Assembly: GCA_030847615.1 (NCBI GenBank) | Contig: JAUMIR010000001.1 | Coordinates: forward strand, 86,539,501-86,603,500 | Length of the DNA: 64,000 nucleotides | Direction of reading: 5' to 3' | Source of the DNA: Gambelia wislizenii | Taxonomy: Eukaryota; Chordata; Lepidosauria; Squamata; Crotaphytidae | Shown: in pieces, positions 1-9,835 of the stretch | Layout: the number at the start of each line of letters is the position of its first letter | How positions within the stretch are numbered: position 1 is the stretch's first letter | Made by a program: the position numbers and the translations under genes | The notes under the pieces: model-generated | What the model was told of the DNA's origin: nothing | Seen by the model: only the letters and a program-made list of their open reading frames with translations | Database searches by the model: none

Positions 1-66
1 GTCCAAACGCATTCTGATCTAAGTTTGCAGAAAAAATCTTTAGGGTCTACTCTTACTTGGATGCAG

Positions 67-166
67 TTCAGTGCATCTCAAGCTATATGGTGTTCAGTGC
101 ATCTACAGTTCAGTGCATCTACAGTTCAGTGCATCTACAGTTCAGTGCATCTCAAGCTATATGGTG
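67..166. repeat. Tandem repeat, 16-bp units with 26-bp flanking variants
   Basis: Three exact 16-bp units (TTCAGTGCATCTACAG) occupy 93-140. On each side lies one 26-bp variant that shares the first 12 bases and then reads CAAGCTATATGGTG (67-92 and 141-166). Because 16 is not a multiple of three, the array stays open in all three frames and produces spurious ORFs. No known repeat family is recognised. Confidence 0.9.
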
Positions 167-394
167 TCAGGGCAATTTTTTTTCCTTTATGCCTTTTTTT
201 CCTTTTCCTTCAAGGACCAGTTTCATATTTCTTCCCATTGGCTACAACTGTTGTACAAGCCAGGGACTGACAGTCAATTGCTCGAGGACCAGCACAAGTC
301 TATGGAAAATAATATGAGTAGCATTGCTGTAGTTGATTGTGGTCCAATGGATTCAATGTAGCTTGTCTTCTGTGACTGGCTATGATTCATTTGT

Positions 395-825
395 GCAACC
401 TGAGGGTGTTGCATGATGCCTGGAGAATTAAGAAGGCTTTCTCTCTGTCCCACCATCATCACTGGCTCACTTGATGAGGACATGAGAGAGAGCCTTCTCG
501 GTGGCTTCTCCCACCTTCTGGAATGCCCTCCCATGGGAGGTTAGGCTGGCCCCTCCCTGTTGTCATTTCACCAGCAGGCAAAGACGTTTTTATTCCAGCA
601 GGCATTTAATTTGTAGCTGCAGGCACAGAGGCTTTTATTATGTTTTCTATTGTTATTATTTTAACTTTTACAGTATATGTTTTATATTATATGTTTTAAA
701 TTATCATGATTTTAATTGTTTTTAATTGTTGTATTTTTTTAAATTGTATTTTATATGTTGTGAGCTGCCTTGGGTCTCATTCTCAGAGAAAGGTGGCATG
801 AAAATAAAATAAATAAATAATAAAG
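395..825 (+). mobile_element. LINE 3' end (L2-like), sense
   Basis: The segment carries a GCCTTCTCGGTGGC motif, a T-rich body and a terminal (AAAT)n tail after a GTGAGCTGCCTTGGG block. This is the usual layout of an L2-like or related squamate LINE 3' UTR. The antisense segment at 34685-34905 is a second copy. The coding part is absent, so this is a 5'-truncated relic; the exact clade is inferred. Confidence 0.6.
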
Positions 826-862
826 AAACGAAACAGTTGTCTCCTTCCCTGTACTCTGAACT

Positions 863-985
863 TGGGAAACTTATTTTGGGAATTACAGCTTCCATAAGCT
901 TCCAGCCATTATGGCTAAGAAATTCTTGAAGTTCAAGTCCAAAAAGGTCATGTTTTCCAAGCTCTGTCTATGTTCAGTTATTCCA
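863..985. mobile_element. Palindromic MITE relic (TTTGGACTACAACTCCCAG type)
   Basis: The two halves are imperfect inverted copies, from GGGAAACTTATTTTGGG to the AAAAAGGTCATGTTTTCC side. Relatives sit at 15031-15135 and 50855-50985, with half copies at 25965-26005 and 39112-39155. The fold-back shape suggests a non-autonomous DNA transposon; the superfamily is not determined. Confidence 0.5.
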
Positions 986-1685
986 GCAAGTCAGTATGAC
1001 TGAGCTGTTGATTAGCTTAACAACTGATGCATCCTTTTGGTCCATTTTGCCTTTTTGTGAGGACTGATTTTCAGACCAGCAAAGTCCTCTCAGAAAATGT
1101 TATCTAAAATGAATTAAACATTATTGAATGCTGACATTTGGCTGTTGCACACTACCGCATTACAAACCCTTTCAGCTACCTGAAAATCCAGTGTTGCTCT
1201 ATGTTACACAATAGCTAATGCTATGTAATTACATTGTTTGGAGTGGAAAATGGAGCAGATGGTTTTTCAAGCTGAAATGCTAAAACAGTACAAGCAGATT
1301 GGTACAAAACTGAGCTGTTTCTTTGTGTGCACTTGTAAAGTCACAGCACAGGATGGATGATTTGGAGTTTTCACTTGCTGATGCTGGCACTGTATGCCCT
1401 TGAGCGGCTGTTAACAGAGTCAGCATTTATGAATGGGAAGCATTCAAAAGTGACATGTAGAAAATTCTGGAGAATTAGTCTTCTCATCCACAGTGTTAAA
1501 AATTACAGATTTCTTCATTTCCAGACCTTCTGGAGACCTGTCAAGTCCTGTCATAAGCTTCCAGCACCACCAGGATAGAATCTGATCTAGAGAAGCTCTT
1601 TAATTTGTGTGAAAAATAAAAACCAAAAATAAATGGATCTAGATAGCATTCTTAAAAAGTAATTCATGCATCTGATTAACCAGGC
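986..1685. other. No recognised feature
   Basis: AT-rich, apparently single-copy sequence. The longest frame (1357-1578) has no recognisable protein similarity. I see nothing I can name here. Confidence 0.5.
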
Positions 1686-1765
1686 TGCTATCCACAAAAG
1701 CTTATGCCAAATAGAACTTGATAGTCTTCAAAGTGCCACAATACTCTCTCGTTTGAAAGCAGCAC
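1686..1765 (+). mobile_element. Hammerhead-associated retroelement tail fragment
   Basis: The motif CCACAAAAGCTTATGCC is followed by AACTTGATAGTCTTC and AGTGCCAC. The same order of blocks appears in antisense at 24135-24248 and in sense at 45566-45785. The first motif corresponds to the GAAA side of the hammerhead-like fold described at 45657. This copy keeps only that right half. Confidence 0.45.
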
Positions 1766-2222
1766 TGGCCCAGCTAATGGATAGTAAATTTGGGCTAGTT
1801 TTTTAGGGCAAGTTTGCATAATATGTAGCCCACCAATACAAATCAATAATGGGATAAATACATCTCAAATTTGCTTTATGGCTTGTGACTGCAAAGGGAG
1901 GGAGAGAGTGATGTAAAGCACCTGGCAGACTTGCATATTTCTCTCCACTTTGCCTTGATGTCAACTTTGGAGCCTCTGTGTTTCATCCAAGGAAGAAGAC
2001 AAATTTCTGAGTTGCAAGTGTTGTGTTTTCAGAAATGGAGACTAGCTATTAATTCTGTGTCCTAGTATGCATTACTAGATGTAAGTTGATGCCTACATAA
2101 CTACCAGTGATTCATTCCCTGCATCTTCATCTTTGGCCTGAATTCAACTGAAGGCCTTATTTCTATCCTGTCTGGCTTAATTGGGGTGGGGGTGGCTTTT
2201 CAATCTTTTATCCTCTACATTT
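1766..2222. other. No recognised feature
   Basis: Low-copy AT-rich DNA without a convincing ORF, SINE box or terminal repeat. Nothing identified. Confidence 0.5.
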
Positions 2223-2223
2223 T

Positions 2224-2335
2224 TACATCACGTAGCCTGATGAAGAGTTCTGGAAAATTCAAAGCTTGCTCACTTGTGGAATTTTGGTTGGTTCTAGTAA
2301 AAAATACTGTCCATCTGTGAATTTTGTTATTTTTG
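2224..2335 (+). mobile_element. Penelope-type terminal fragment with hammerhead-like motif
   Basis: CTGATGA at 2237-2243 is followed by a short stem arm (GAGTT), a loop, the partner arm (AATTC) and then AAAGCTTGC. This is the order of a hammerhead core (CTGATGA, stem II, GAAA), with the G of GAAA missing. A TTTTGGTTGGTTCTAG tail follows. Assignment to a Penelope-like element is inference from the motif and from the Penelope remnant 130 bp downstream. Confidence 0.45.
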
Positions 2336-2461
2336 TCAGGAGACAGCATAGCTAACTTTGCTTTGTTTTTGTTTTTTAATGTCCGGTAGGAAATTCAGTC
2401 TGATCAGCCTCAAGTGGTAGAGATCTGTTTTAAGAGGCTTGGGATAAAATCCAATGTCAGC

Positions 2462-2705
2462 CATTAAGAATGAGAGACACTGCAGACTGGGCCAGCCAGA
2501 AAAATCAGCAGTAGCAGAACATGTTATAAACCAACCTGGACACAAAATGCTATTTAAAAACACAGAAATTCTGGACAAGGCCAACAACTATCATGTCAGA
2601 ATGCACAGAGAAGCTATTGAAATCCACAAACACCTGGACAACTTCAACAGGAAAGAAAGAAGAAACCTTACAAGTAAATAAAATCTGGCTCCCAGTCTTG
2701 AAATA
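2462..2705 (+). mobile_element. Partial Penelope-like element copy, endonuclease C-terminal half
   Basis: The frame encodes ERHCRLGQPEKSAVAEHVIN and continues through NTEILDKANNYHVRM. This is nearly the same as residues 62-125 of the copy at 2875-3324, at the DNA level as well. The copy starts abruptly inside the endonuclease domain and lies about 593 bp upstream of, and in the same orientation as, its match. A partial copy in tandem with a longer copy is a known arrangement for Penelope-like elements. Confidence 0.75.
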
Positions 2706-2874
2706 CAGTAGTATTTCAGTAATACAATAGATTGTAAACTCCTGCAGCTGTGAGGGGGTCTCTATTGTCAGACCCAGACCCAGAAAAAATGTCAGGAATG
2801 AAGAAAAACAGCCACCCAAAGGGAAGTTATTTTAACCATACATCAAAGGAGTCACAGACAGAATAGGGAAACTG

Positions 2875-3324
2875 ATGAGGAAACACCAGCTCCAAACAAT
2901 CTATAGACCAACCAAGAAAATCCAAGAAATACTACACTCAGCGAAGGACAAAAGAGACCCTCTCACAGCTGCAGGAGTTTACCGCATACCATGCAGCTGT
3001 GGACAAGTTTACATAGGGACCACTAAACACAGTGTGCAAACACAAATCAAGGAATGTGAGAGACACTGCAGACTGGGCCAGCCAGAAAAATCAGCAGTAG
3101 CAGAACATGTTATAAACCAACCTGGACACAAAATGTTATTTAAAAACACAGAAATTCTGGACCAGGCCAACAACTATCATGTCAGAATGCTCAGAGAAGC
3201 TATTGAAATCCACAAACACCTGGACAACTTCAACAGGAAAGAAGAAACCCTAAAAGTAAACAAAATGTGGCTACCAGTCCTGAAAAACACTACTGTAAAA
3301 TCAAAACTCAACACATGCAAATGA
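2875..3324 (+). pseudogene. Penelope-like GIY-YIG endonuclease remnant
   Basis: The 149-residue frame has the GIY-like triad at residues 34-36 (GVYRIPC) and the YIG-like motif at 45-48 (VYIG), separated by the cysteine pair C40/C42 typical of Penelope endonucleases. Downstream are ERHCRLG (62-68), AEHVI (76-80) and REAIEI (107-112), which supplies the likely catalytic glutamate region. In intact elements this domain follows the reverse transcriptase and nicks target DNA for primed reverse transcription in the nucleus. Here the methionine is internal, the frame upstream is closed by a stop, and the reverse transcriptase is absent. A partial duplicate lies at 2462-2705. The family call is strong; the Penelope subclade (for example Poseidon or Neptune) is open. 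Confidence 0.85.
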
Positions 3325-3498
3325 ACTCCACCCAGGGACAGGGGGATTTCTAGCAGACAATGGACCATTAGCCAAACAGATACTAATCCTCCTTGCATAT
3401 CTCCACCCAGAAACTACCCATTCAAATATACAAACTTACATATCCTCTCCAACAGGGGCTCACAGTATATAAACTCCTCACACACTCTTACCCAACCA

Positions 3499-3540
3499 TT
3501 CTCTGATGATGCAAGCCACAGATGCAGGCAAAATGTCAGA
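3499..3540 (+). ncRNA. Decayed hammerhead ribozyme motif of Penelope-like element
   Basis: CTGATGA (3503-3509) is followed by TGC...GCA stem II arms and then AAAATGTC, where an active core would have GAAA and a pairing strand ending GTC. The essential G is A here and the neighbouring CpG is lost, so cleavage is not expected. Its position in the 3' region fits hammerheads known from Penelope-like elements. Confidence 0.55.
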
Positions 3541-3617
3541 AATAAACTCTTCCAGAACACTGCCTCACAGCCTGGAAAAAAACCACAACCTATGGATGCT
3601 GGCCGTGAAAGCCTTCG

Positions 3618-3800
3618 ACTTCACAGAAGCCAAAGTGATTAAACTGAGGCTATCAGACTTTGGACATATCATGAAATACCTTTACTTATTGGAAAAGACA
3701 ATAATGCTCAGCAAGCTTGAAGGCAGGAAAAGGAAAAGAGGAAGATTGTGTTACAGGTGGATTGCTTCAATCAAGAAAGTCCACATACCAAAATACTGTA
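3618..3800 (+). mobile_element. Bov-B/RTE LINE ORF fragment, sense
   Basis: The frame reads EAKVIKLRLSDFGHIMKY and then LEKTIMLSKLEGRKRKRGR, the usual C-terminal segment of Bov-B-type reverse transcriptase proteins (LKLxYFGHxMR followed by LExTxMLGK). Only about 180 bp survive and the flanks are unrelated. It directly abuts the Penelope 3' end. Confidence 0.7.
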
Positions 3801-4548
3801 ACTTGACTAGCTTTAGGTATTATGTATCTTGATTTGGGAGACACATAGATGGGATCCGATGCTGTGTTTCAGGCAGAAAAATGCCTTGCGTTGGCCATGG
3901 TTGTATGTAATATGGATTTGTAGAAAAAGACAAGTATTTCATAACCTGAAGCTTGGGATAAAAAGTAAAGATACGGAATGCATGATGCATCCCATATCTG
4001 CACTTTTTCTTTTTGTTAAATCTTGTACTACTAAACAGGAATAATTTTCAATTTCTTCACATTATTAAACTTGCTCTGGAGTGGTTTTACACTGGACCAG
4101 AGGTGATATCAGCCATGCATAAACTGAGAAGGATTACATCTATATTCTGGAATTTGTTAGCTCACCAGAGACTGTCTGGCAGGTCTTTTCTCAAGCATCT
4201 CCTCATTGTTGTGACCTTTTGCTCTGAGTCATTGTTATTCTCAAAGTAGGAATGACCCAAGGCAGCCCTCTTGATAAGGCAAGACAATGACATGCCTTCA
4301 GTAAGCTAAAAATACTACATCAGCCTCACAGATGAATACAAGTCTGACAGCAGGAAAATCAAAAGCAATGCTGAACTGCAGTTTATCAAAATGAACAAAA
4401 CAAAACAAAAAGCAGGCAAACCCAGGAATAACTCCAGAGGCTACGTGTGATTTACTAACCCTTCAGCAACTTCTGGGCTCCCCAAAGAGAAGAGTCTAAA
4501 ATATGAAAATGAAAGTGTACTGGCTATTTTTGTGTTAACGTACCTGCA
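3801..4548. other. No recognised feature
   Basis: Several short frames occur (3829-4044, 4013-4249) but none resembles a known protein or is bounded by convincing splice sites. Nothing identified. Confidence 0.45.
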
Positions 4549-5218
4549 GCCCTTTCACACTACACAGTAATGGTAGTATGAGTCTACTTTATCTGTTATG
4601 GCTACATCCTATGGAATATTGGGATTTGAAGTTTTGTTGTTAATTGCTGTTGACTTCAAGTTATGGCGACCCTATGAATGAACAATCTCCAAGTCACCCT
4701 GTCATCAACAGTCCTGCTCAGGTCTTGTAGACTCAGGGCTGTGGCTTCCTTGATTGTGTCTATCCATCTGGAATGCAGTCTTCCTCTTTTCTTACTGCCT
4801 TCCCAAGCGCTATTGTCTTTCTAGTGAGTCATGTCTTCTCATGATATGGCCAAAGTACAACAGTCTCAGTTTAGTAATCTTGACATCTAGGGAGAGTTTA
4901 GGCTTGATTTGCTCTAGGGCCCATTTATTTTTCTTTTTACCAGTCCATGATATCTGTATAACCATCCTCTAGCACCACAGTTCAAAGACATATATTTTCT
5001 TCCTGTCATCCTTCTTCACTTTCCAGCTTTCTCAACCATACATAGAAATTGGAAATGTGATGGCATGGACCATCCTAACTTTAGTATTCAATAAGATATC
5101 TGAATTCCCATCCAGAGAGGTCTACAAACCACAAACCTCAGGATTCCATAGGATGCTGCTTTGGCAGTTAACATGGAATAATAGTACAGTACTATAAATG
5201 TGTACTGTGGAAAGGTCT
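4549..5218. mobile_element. Palindromic MITE split by a Bov-B LINE (halves 4549-4634 and 5106-5218)
   Basis: The left half reads CCCTTTCACAC through CCTATGGAATATTGGGATTTG. The right half is its reverse complement, from CTCAGGATTCCATAGG to GTGGAAAGG. Together they match the intact palindromic copies at 44077-44299, 45361-45565 and 54311-54506. The central 470 bp is the antisense Bov-B piece, so the MITE was present first. Confidence 0.7.
4636..5105 (-). mobile_element. Bov-B/RTE LINE 3' end, antisense
   Basis: Read on the minus strand, the segment encodes degenerate versions of the Bov-B C-terminus (a YG...SW(T)VKK block, a CWRR-like block and a LRLxYFGHIM block). It ends in a tail equivalent to CATAACTTGAAGTCAACAGC. 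That tail matches the Sauria SINE 3' end. It is 5'-truncated, frame-shifted and inserted in a palindromic MITE. Confidence 0.65.
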
Positions 5219-5727
5219 CTGGTATTAAAATATACATTGTATGCTATAGTTTTCGGCCTCAAATTATGAGGGGGTCACTAAACACACACATACAACAAAG
5301 CCCCAAATTTCTGACAGAATAATGCACTTTGTGGGGTGGGATAATGATGTGAGGCCTCTTAAACATGGCATAAGGTTCATCTATGTGGTCCAGGATACAC
5401 CTGGTCCCCGCTGGTATATCCTGCCCACAGATCAGGCCTGTTCTTCCCCCATTACCATCACCAAATGAGAGCAAGTACAGATGGGCATGCAACCCATCAC
5501 TGTAGCTGCCACCGTTGTTACCTCCCTCGCTCTACCGGAAGCTAAGAAGCTGGCCTGCAACATGTGCCCAAGGCCCCCTGTGCATGACCAGCCTTGATCG
5601 CATGCTGCAAAACTCCTTCCTGCTGAGGCACATCAATGGCAGACTGCTGTGGTCGTGGGAGGCCCAATCTGTTTTTTGCCAGATATTTTAATCAGATATT
5701 TTTAAAAAAAATGTTTTAAAAGGCCTT

Positions 5728-6241
5728 AGAAAGAAAGCAACTGAGGTTAGGGGTTATGAAATAACAAATAACCTGAAAATTCAAAAAACTTGCATCATAT
5801 CTGTGTATAAACTTTAAAAAAACAAATAATGTATCACATACAATAAAATAGTTCAGTGAATATATAATAACATATACTATAAAAAATACGAATATCACAA
5901 AGGTCTTGTGAGGAGACCTCCAATCATTAAAAGTATAAAAGCCTTGTTTAAAGGCAATTGGAAAGATAAATTGTAACTTTGCACAATATGGAAGTCCTTA
6001 GAAAGACAGATGACTGCAATAAATCAGTTGGTATCCAAGAATAAAGTCTGTTGATGTCTATTACTTTGCAGTCCACCGCTGTTAGCAGCCAGATGTGTTT
6101 TGACCTTGGGTCTTAATCAGTGACTGAGATTTTTATCAGAACTTCCTTATCAAAGATATCTCTACAGTATATAATAATTTTCTCCTACCAGCCCACAAAC
6201 TGGTTCATAACATGTAGAAACATATAGAAACAAAACATTAA
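5728..6241 (-). mobile_element. Penelope-type insert with duplicated flanks
   Basis: The segment is bracketed by near-identical 19-bp direct repeats, AATGTTTTAAAAGGCCTTA (5709-5727) and AATGTTTTAATAGACCTTA (6242-6260), which look like a target-site duplication. On the minus strand it carries a degenerate hammerhead core at 6086-6120. There is no ORF of note. The interpretation as a Penelope terminal region is inference from that motif. Confidence 0.45.
6086..6120 (-). ncRNA. Decayed hammerhead ribozyme-like motif, antisense
   Basis: The minus strand reads CTGATTA, then AGACC...GGTC stem II arms, then AAAACACATC where GAAACGCGTC would be expected. The changes are mostly CpG-type transitions plus one core change (CTGATGA to CTGATTA). 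Not expected to cleave. Confidence 0.5.
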
Positions 6242-6385
6242 AAATGTTTTAATAGACCTTAGCCCATCTTCCCTCCATCTTAGCCCTGTCTTTGCTCGGG
6301 GGTTGTGGGGACTGCCCGTGGGCAAAATGGAGCAAATGCCCTGCTCATCATCAGGACTGCAGGGCTCCAAGATGGGGTAAATTTC

Positions 6386-6644
6386 CTATGTTGATAAGCT
6401 TATAGTTTAGGGGCCCAGCAGATCTTAATCCAGCACTGTGTGCAGAGCTCTCTTTTTACAGTTGTACAAAGTTCAGGGTGCCTCTTCTTACAGGATCAAC
6501 TTCTTTTTTGCAGCATAGAAAAGTTAAGGTGCCTTTGTAATAATCTTCACAGGTTTGCTCGATCATTTAAAAGTGAAGCACATATAAAAACACATGCAAA
6601 CAAGTAGGCTGGCAACTGTAACCTTTATTACTTCCACTACAAGA
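6386..6644. other. No recognised feature
   Basis: Short unique spacer; nothing identified. Confidence 0.4.
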
Positions 6645-7256
6645 ACTGTGTGGTGTAGTGGTTTGAGACCATAGTTCAAATTCCCTCTCAACTGTGGAAT
6701 TTGTCACACCCACTGTGTGACTTTCAACAATTCTTCCTCTCTCAGCCAAAGAGGAAGACTGTTGGAAAAGATAGCAGCATTCTCTTTTCCCCACACTCTC
6801 TTACTATAGAGCAAGCCATTGGACTTCTTGTGTATATTGATTTATCCCCTCTCAGCCTCTTTAGTTACCGTGCTTCTGTCTGTCCCACCCACTTTTTCTT
6901 GGGCAGCCATCTTCTAAGCACGTGAGTCATGGATGACTCTCCTCTACTACCAATTCAGTTAAATTTTTCAAGTTATTTAATCTAAAGCTACATGCCTCTT
7001 TTTCTGGTCATATATAGTTCAGGGGAAAATAATGTGCATTTGAGCCATGCCTCTAAACTTAAACTGCCACTCTGCTGGAGGGAAATTTAAAAGGAATTTA
7101 ACTTTTAGAGTTTCCAACACAGAGAAACTCCAGTTCCCCACAAAGACACCCCCCACAAAGACACTTCCCCCTGAATAAATCTTGCCAATAAAACTCTGGG
7201 AGAGGGTTTCCATAAGTCAGAGTTGACTTCAAGGCACCTAAAAATGACTACAAAAA
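6645..7256 (+). mobile_element. Sauria SINE, interrupted (head 6645-6764, tail 7173-7256)
   Basis: The head has a tRNA-type A box (TGGTGTAGTGGTTTGAG) and a B-box relic (AGTTCAAATTCC). The tail resumes at AATCTTGCCAATAAAACTC and ends CCATAAGTCAGAGTTGACTT followed by CAAGGCACC. About 410 bp of unrelated DNA separates the two parts, which line up with the intact copy at 56641. No duplication bounding the insert is clear. Confidence 0.6.
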
Positions 7257-8378
7257 GAGCTGGACTTTGCAAAGCTAATAGAATTGATCCATCTCAATTT
7301 GTCAGCCAAATTCTAGTGAATCTGGTTCCTTGTATTTTCTTGTGACCTCCTTCAATCAAAGCATTGGCTGAGTAAAGGATGTCTATCTCACTTGGAACAA
7401 CTTTTGTACTTCTTGTGTATTTTCCTTAGAATAGAATAGAATGGTCAAAGGAATTTAGGATCAAAGCATGAAAAACAGTGCAAGCTGAATCAAATGCCAG
7501 TCAGGGAGTTACCAAAGAGAAGAGCCTGAAGAACAAGACAAAGTTCAGGGAAACTAGAGAACAAGGAATGTCACAATGCTATAGATAGTGGTGCTGTTGT
7601 TCTGCAGCATAGAAAGGGTAATAGCTGTGCTAATTTATAGCCAGCTGTAACTCAGCACAGCTGGCCTCATTATCCCAGTGTTTTCCTCTTAAGGCAGGTG
7701 ACACCCATACCTGTGCTTTTCTTACTGCCATTTTGGACTGTGATACTCCAAGGGATGAATGGCTCAATATCCAACTCCCTCTCTTCAAGTGCAACATGTG
7801 ATAGTCTGGGCTCTGCATCAAGGGCAGAGCCTCTCATTGAAGCCTGTTGTCAGGGCTTACCTCTTCTCCTTCCCCATCTAAGGCAGCCTCCTCCAGGTAC
7901 AATATACCAAAATCTTGTCAATTGAACAGGATTTTTCTCCCCATTCTGGCTGGTGACAGGGCAGCATTTTCCTCATGGGCCATCAGCTAAGGACAACTAG
8001 CTACTCTAGTGTGACATTCCTATACCCAGGTGCTACCAAGGATGGTAGTGCTCCATGTGGAAAATGTAAACAGCATGTGGTGTGTTGAGGCTGATAACAG
8101 GAAATGTCTTCATTCCAGTGGCTCTCTAAGGAATATTGTGCTGGTATGGAGACACCTCGGGCTAACCACACAGTATGTTGTTTACATGTGGTATGATTTC
8201 CATTTGGAAGCTATAAAGGCTTTTTCTCAGCTATACTCAGCTGTGGCTAGTAATATTTGAACCAGCCCCAAGAAAGAGGAAGCTATGTATCTCTCCCAGA
8301 GTTCTGAGAATGTTACTGCTTGTCTTCAGAGCCTAGGTCCCACCTTTGGGCATTATCTAAAGGAAAAGGGCCTAGATA
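7257..8378. other. No recognised feature
   Basis: Unique sequence of mixed composition. Frames at 7698-7925 and 8030-8260 have no recognisable similarity and no codon pattern I can defend. Nothing identified. Confidence 0.4.
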
Positions 8379-8598
8379 CCCTAAAGGCACCAGATCCCAT
8401 CTGATCTTTGAAGCTAAACAGGGTCAGCCCTGTACTTGGATGGGAAACTGCCAATGAATACCAGGTGATATAGGCTATATTTCAGAGGAAGGAACTGGAA
8501 AAACCACCTCTGAGTATTCCCTGCCTTAGAAAACCCTATGGAATTCATGGGGTCACCATAAGTCAACAGGAGACTTGAAAGTACATGCATACACAAAG
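8379..8598 (+). mobile_element. 5S-Sauria SINE, sense
   Basis: The first roughly 95 bp follow 5S rRNA: CCATCTGATCTTTGAAGC, the A-box AGCTAAACAGGG, and the C-box TACTTGGATGGGAAACTGCC, then AATACCAGGTG. A Sauria tail follows (GGTCACCATAAGTCAACAGG then GACTTGAAAG). A 5S-headed, Sauria-tailed SINE is characteristic of squamates. It is not a functional 5S gene, because the 5S 5' part and T-run terminator are missing and the tail is retroposon-type. Confidence 0.85.
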
Positions 8599-8814
8599 GT
8601 GCCTCAGAGGCCAGGTGCCAACATTTTACACAGGTTTTATTTGATGTTAGCTTGGTCTTTTTTATTCCTTTCCTTGCCTTGCTCAATTATCTCTCCTGCT
8701 ATGGATGTATAAGCACCTTGAGGTTGCCCCCATTTCCCCAATATAAGTTATCTTGTAAACTAAAAGCACTGATGTAACATTGTAATAAAAATAAGAATCA
8801 GGAGCAGTAGCAGC

Positions 8815-9045
8815 AAGAGGTAGCAGAGTAGCAAAGCGACTGAGCTACAGGTCTGGAAGTCCCTGGTTCAGATGTTGTCTCCAGCCTGAACTCAGTTGGT
8901 AGCCTTGGGCTAGCCACTATCTTTCAGCCTCAGTCATCCATCTGAAAAATAGGAATCAGAATGCCAGTCTACCATACAGGGAAATGTACAGACAGGGCTT
9001 TGAATGCTATAAAAATGCTAAGTATTATTAGTACAGAAACCAGGT
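8815..9045 (+). mobile_element. MIR-like (CORE) SINE
   Basis: A degenerate tRNA-like head (CCCTGGTTCAGATG) is followed by TTTCAGCCTCAGTCATCCAT and TGAAAAATAGGAATCAGAATG. It then has an ACAGGG block and ends TAAAAATGCTAAGTATTATT. These are the block order and spacing of MIR-type SINEs. It is old and diverged. Confidence 0.65.
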
Positions 9046-9835
9046 CAAACCAAGTATCTATGAACATCTTTAGATATCAGCTAAATTATTACTGGGACCT
9101 TGAGGGAGTCAGGTCTTAAATTCTGTGAACAGACTTTAGGAAATATTAACAATCAGTTTCTGGCAGGCTGTCAGAAACAGCTCTGAAAAGCAAGCAAGCA
9201 AGTACAGTAGTCTTTTCCATTTCAGTAACTCCTGCTGGCAGAGAGAGGGGTTCTTAAATCAGTTCTGCAGTTGAGCAAAGTGCCTGCAGTTTGCTTGGTC
9301 TTCCTACCTTTTTTGGTAAATTAATATTTTGGACAATGAGAGGTATAAATAATTTACAGATCCAGCTTTTGTTTTGCAGACTCACTGAGCTGGTCTTGCA
9401 GAGGCACCAAGCCAGGGTCTAATTCCTCAGTTTATTAGGTTATCAAACTCTTTGAGCAAACAAGAAGTAATGTCCTCAAGCTGTTAACAACAGCCACAGC
9501 CACAACTGATGGATCGAAGGCTGTTGCACTTAATGGAATTAGATTTCATGTGTAGTTAATGAATGCAAATGCCAGTGAAATTTTACAGCTTCTGTTGGGA
9601 AGTCGTTTTAGGTGAGACACATAGCAATCTATTAAAACTGCTCAGAACTATATTCCATGCAGCCATAAACCCACTGGGAAGAAAAGGCTTGGCAAACAGC
9701 AGGCAGAGAAATAAACTATATGATTTAAAGCCAACCGTGAAGCAACATTATCATATATGAACAAGGCAATTTACAAGGGTTTAATTGGGTTTTCTGTCTT
9801 CTTGGAGCAGATGAACAAGAAGAAGCCAAGCAGTT
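9046..9835. other. Unique DNA; possible conserved non-coding element at 9400-9760
   Basis: No repeat is recognised. The interval 9400-9760 is free of repeat signatures and contains an octamer-type ATGCAAAT and TTAATGAATG, a composition seen in vertebrate enhancers. Conservation cannot be judged from one genome. Confidence 0.25.

Larger units (their letters stand above)
2806..3614 (+). mobile_element. Penelope-like retroelement, 5'-truncated 3' region
   Basis: The segment holds the end of the element's ORF (GIY-YIG endonuclease), then a roughly 290-bp 3' region with a decayed hammerhead motif at 3503-3537, ending near GTGAAAGCCTTCGACT. The reverse transcriptase is missing. In frame upstream of the methionine at 2875 a TAA interrupts a conserved-looking PYIKGVTDRIGKL stretch, so the element is dead. 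A Bov-B fragment abuts its 3' side. Confidence 0.8.
5370..6385. mobile_element. Non-autonomous DNA transposon, interrupted (5370-5727 and 6242-6385)
   Basis: The left end TTCATCTATGTGGTCCAGG and the CAACATGTGCCCAAGGCCC interior match the copy at 13048. The right part, GACTGCAGGGCTCCAAGATG, matches both the 13048 and 26646 copies. A 514-bp unrelated segment splits it. The long outer inverted ends suggest a hAT-like MITE, but I could not establish a target duplication. Confidence 0.55.

Noticed and set aside
67..166. CRISPR-like short repeats
   Set aside because: The units abut with no unique spacers, and the rest of the window is clearly vertebrate nuclear DNA.
3506..3832. 108-residue plus-strand ORF as a gene
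   Set aside because: It is a chance join of the Penelope 3' region and a Bov-B fragment; only the Bov-B part resembles a protein.
8379..8598. Functional 5S rRNA gene
   Set aside because: Only part of the 5S sequence is present, it is diverged, and it continues into a Sauria SINE tail instead of a T-run terminator.
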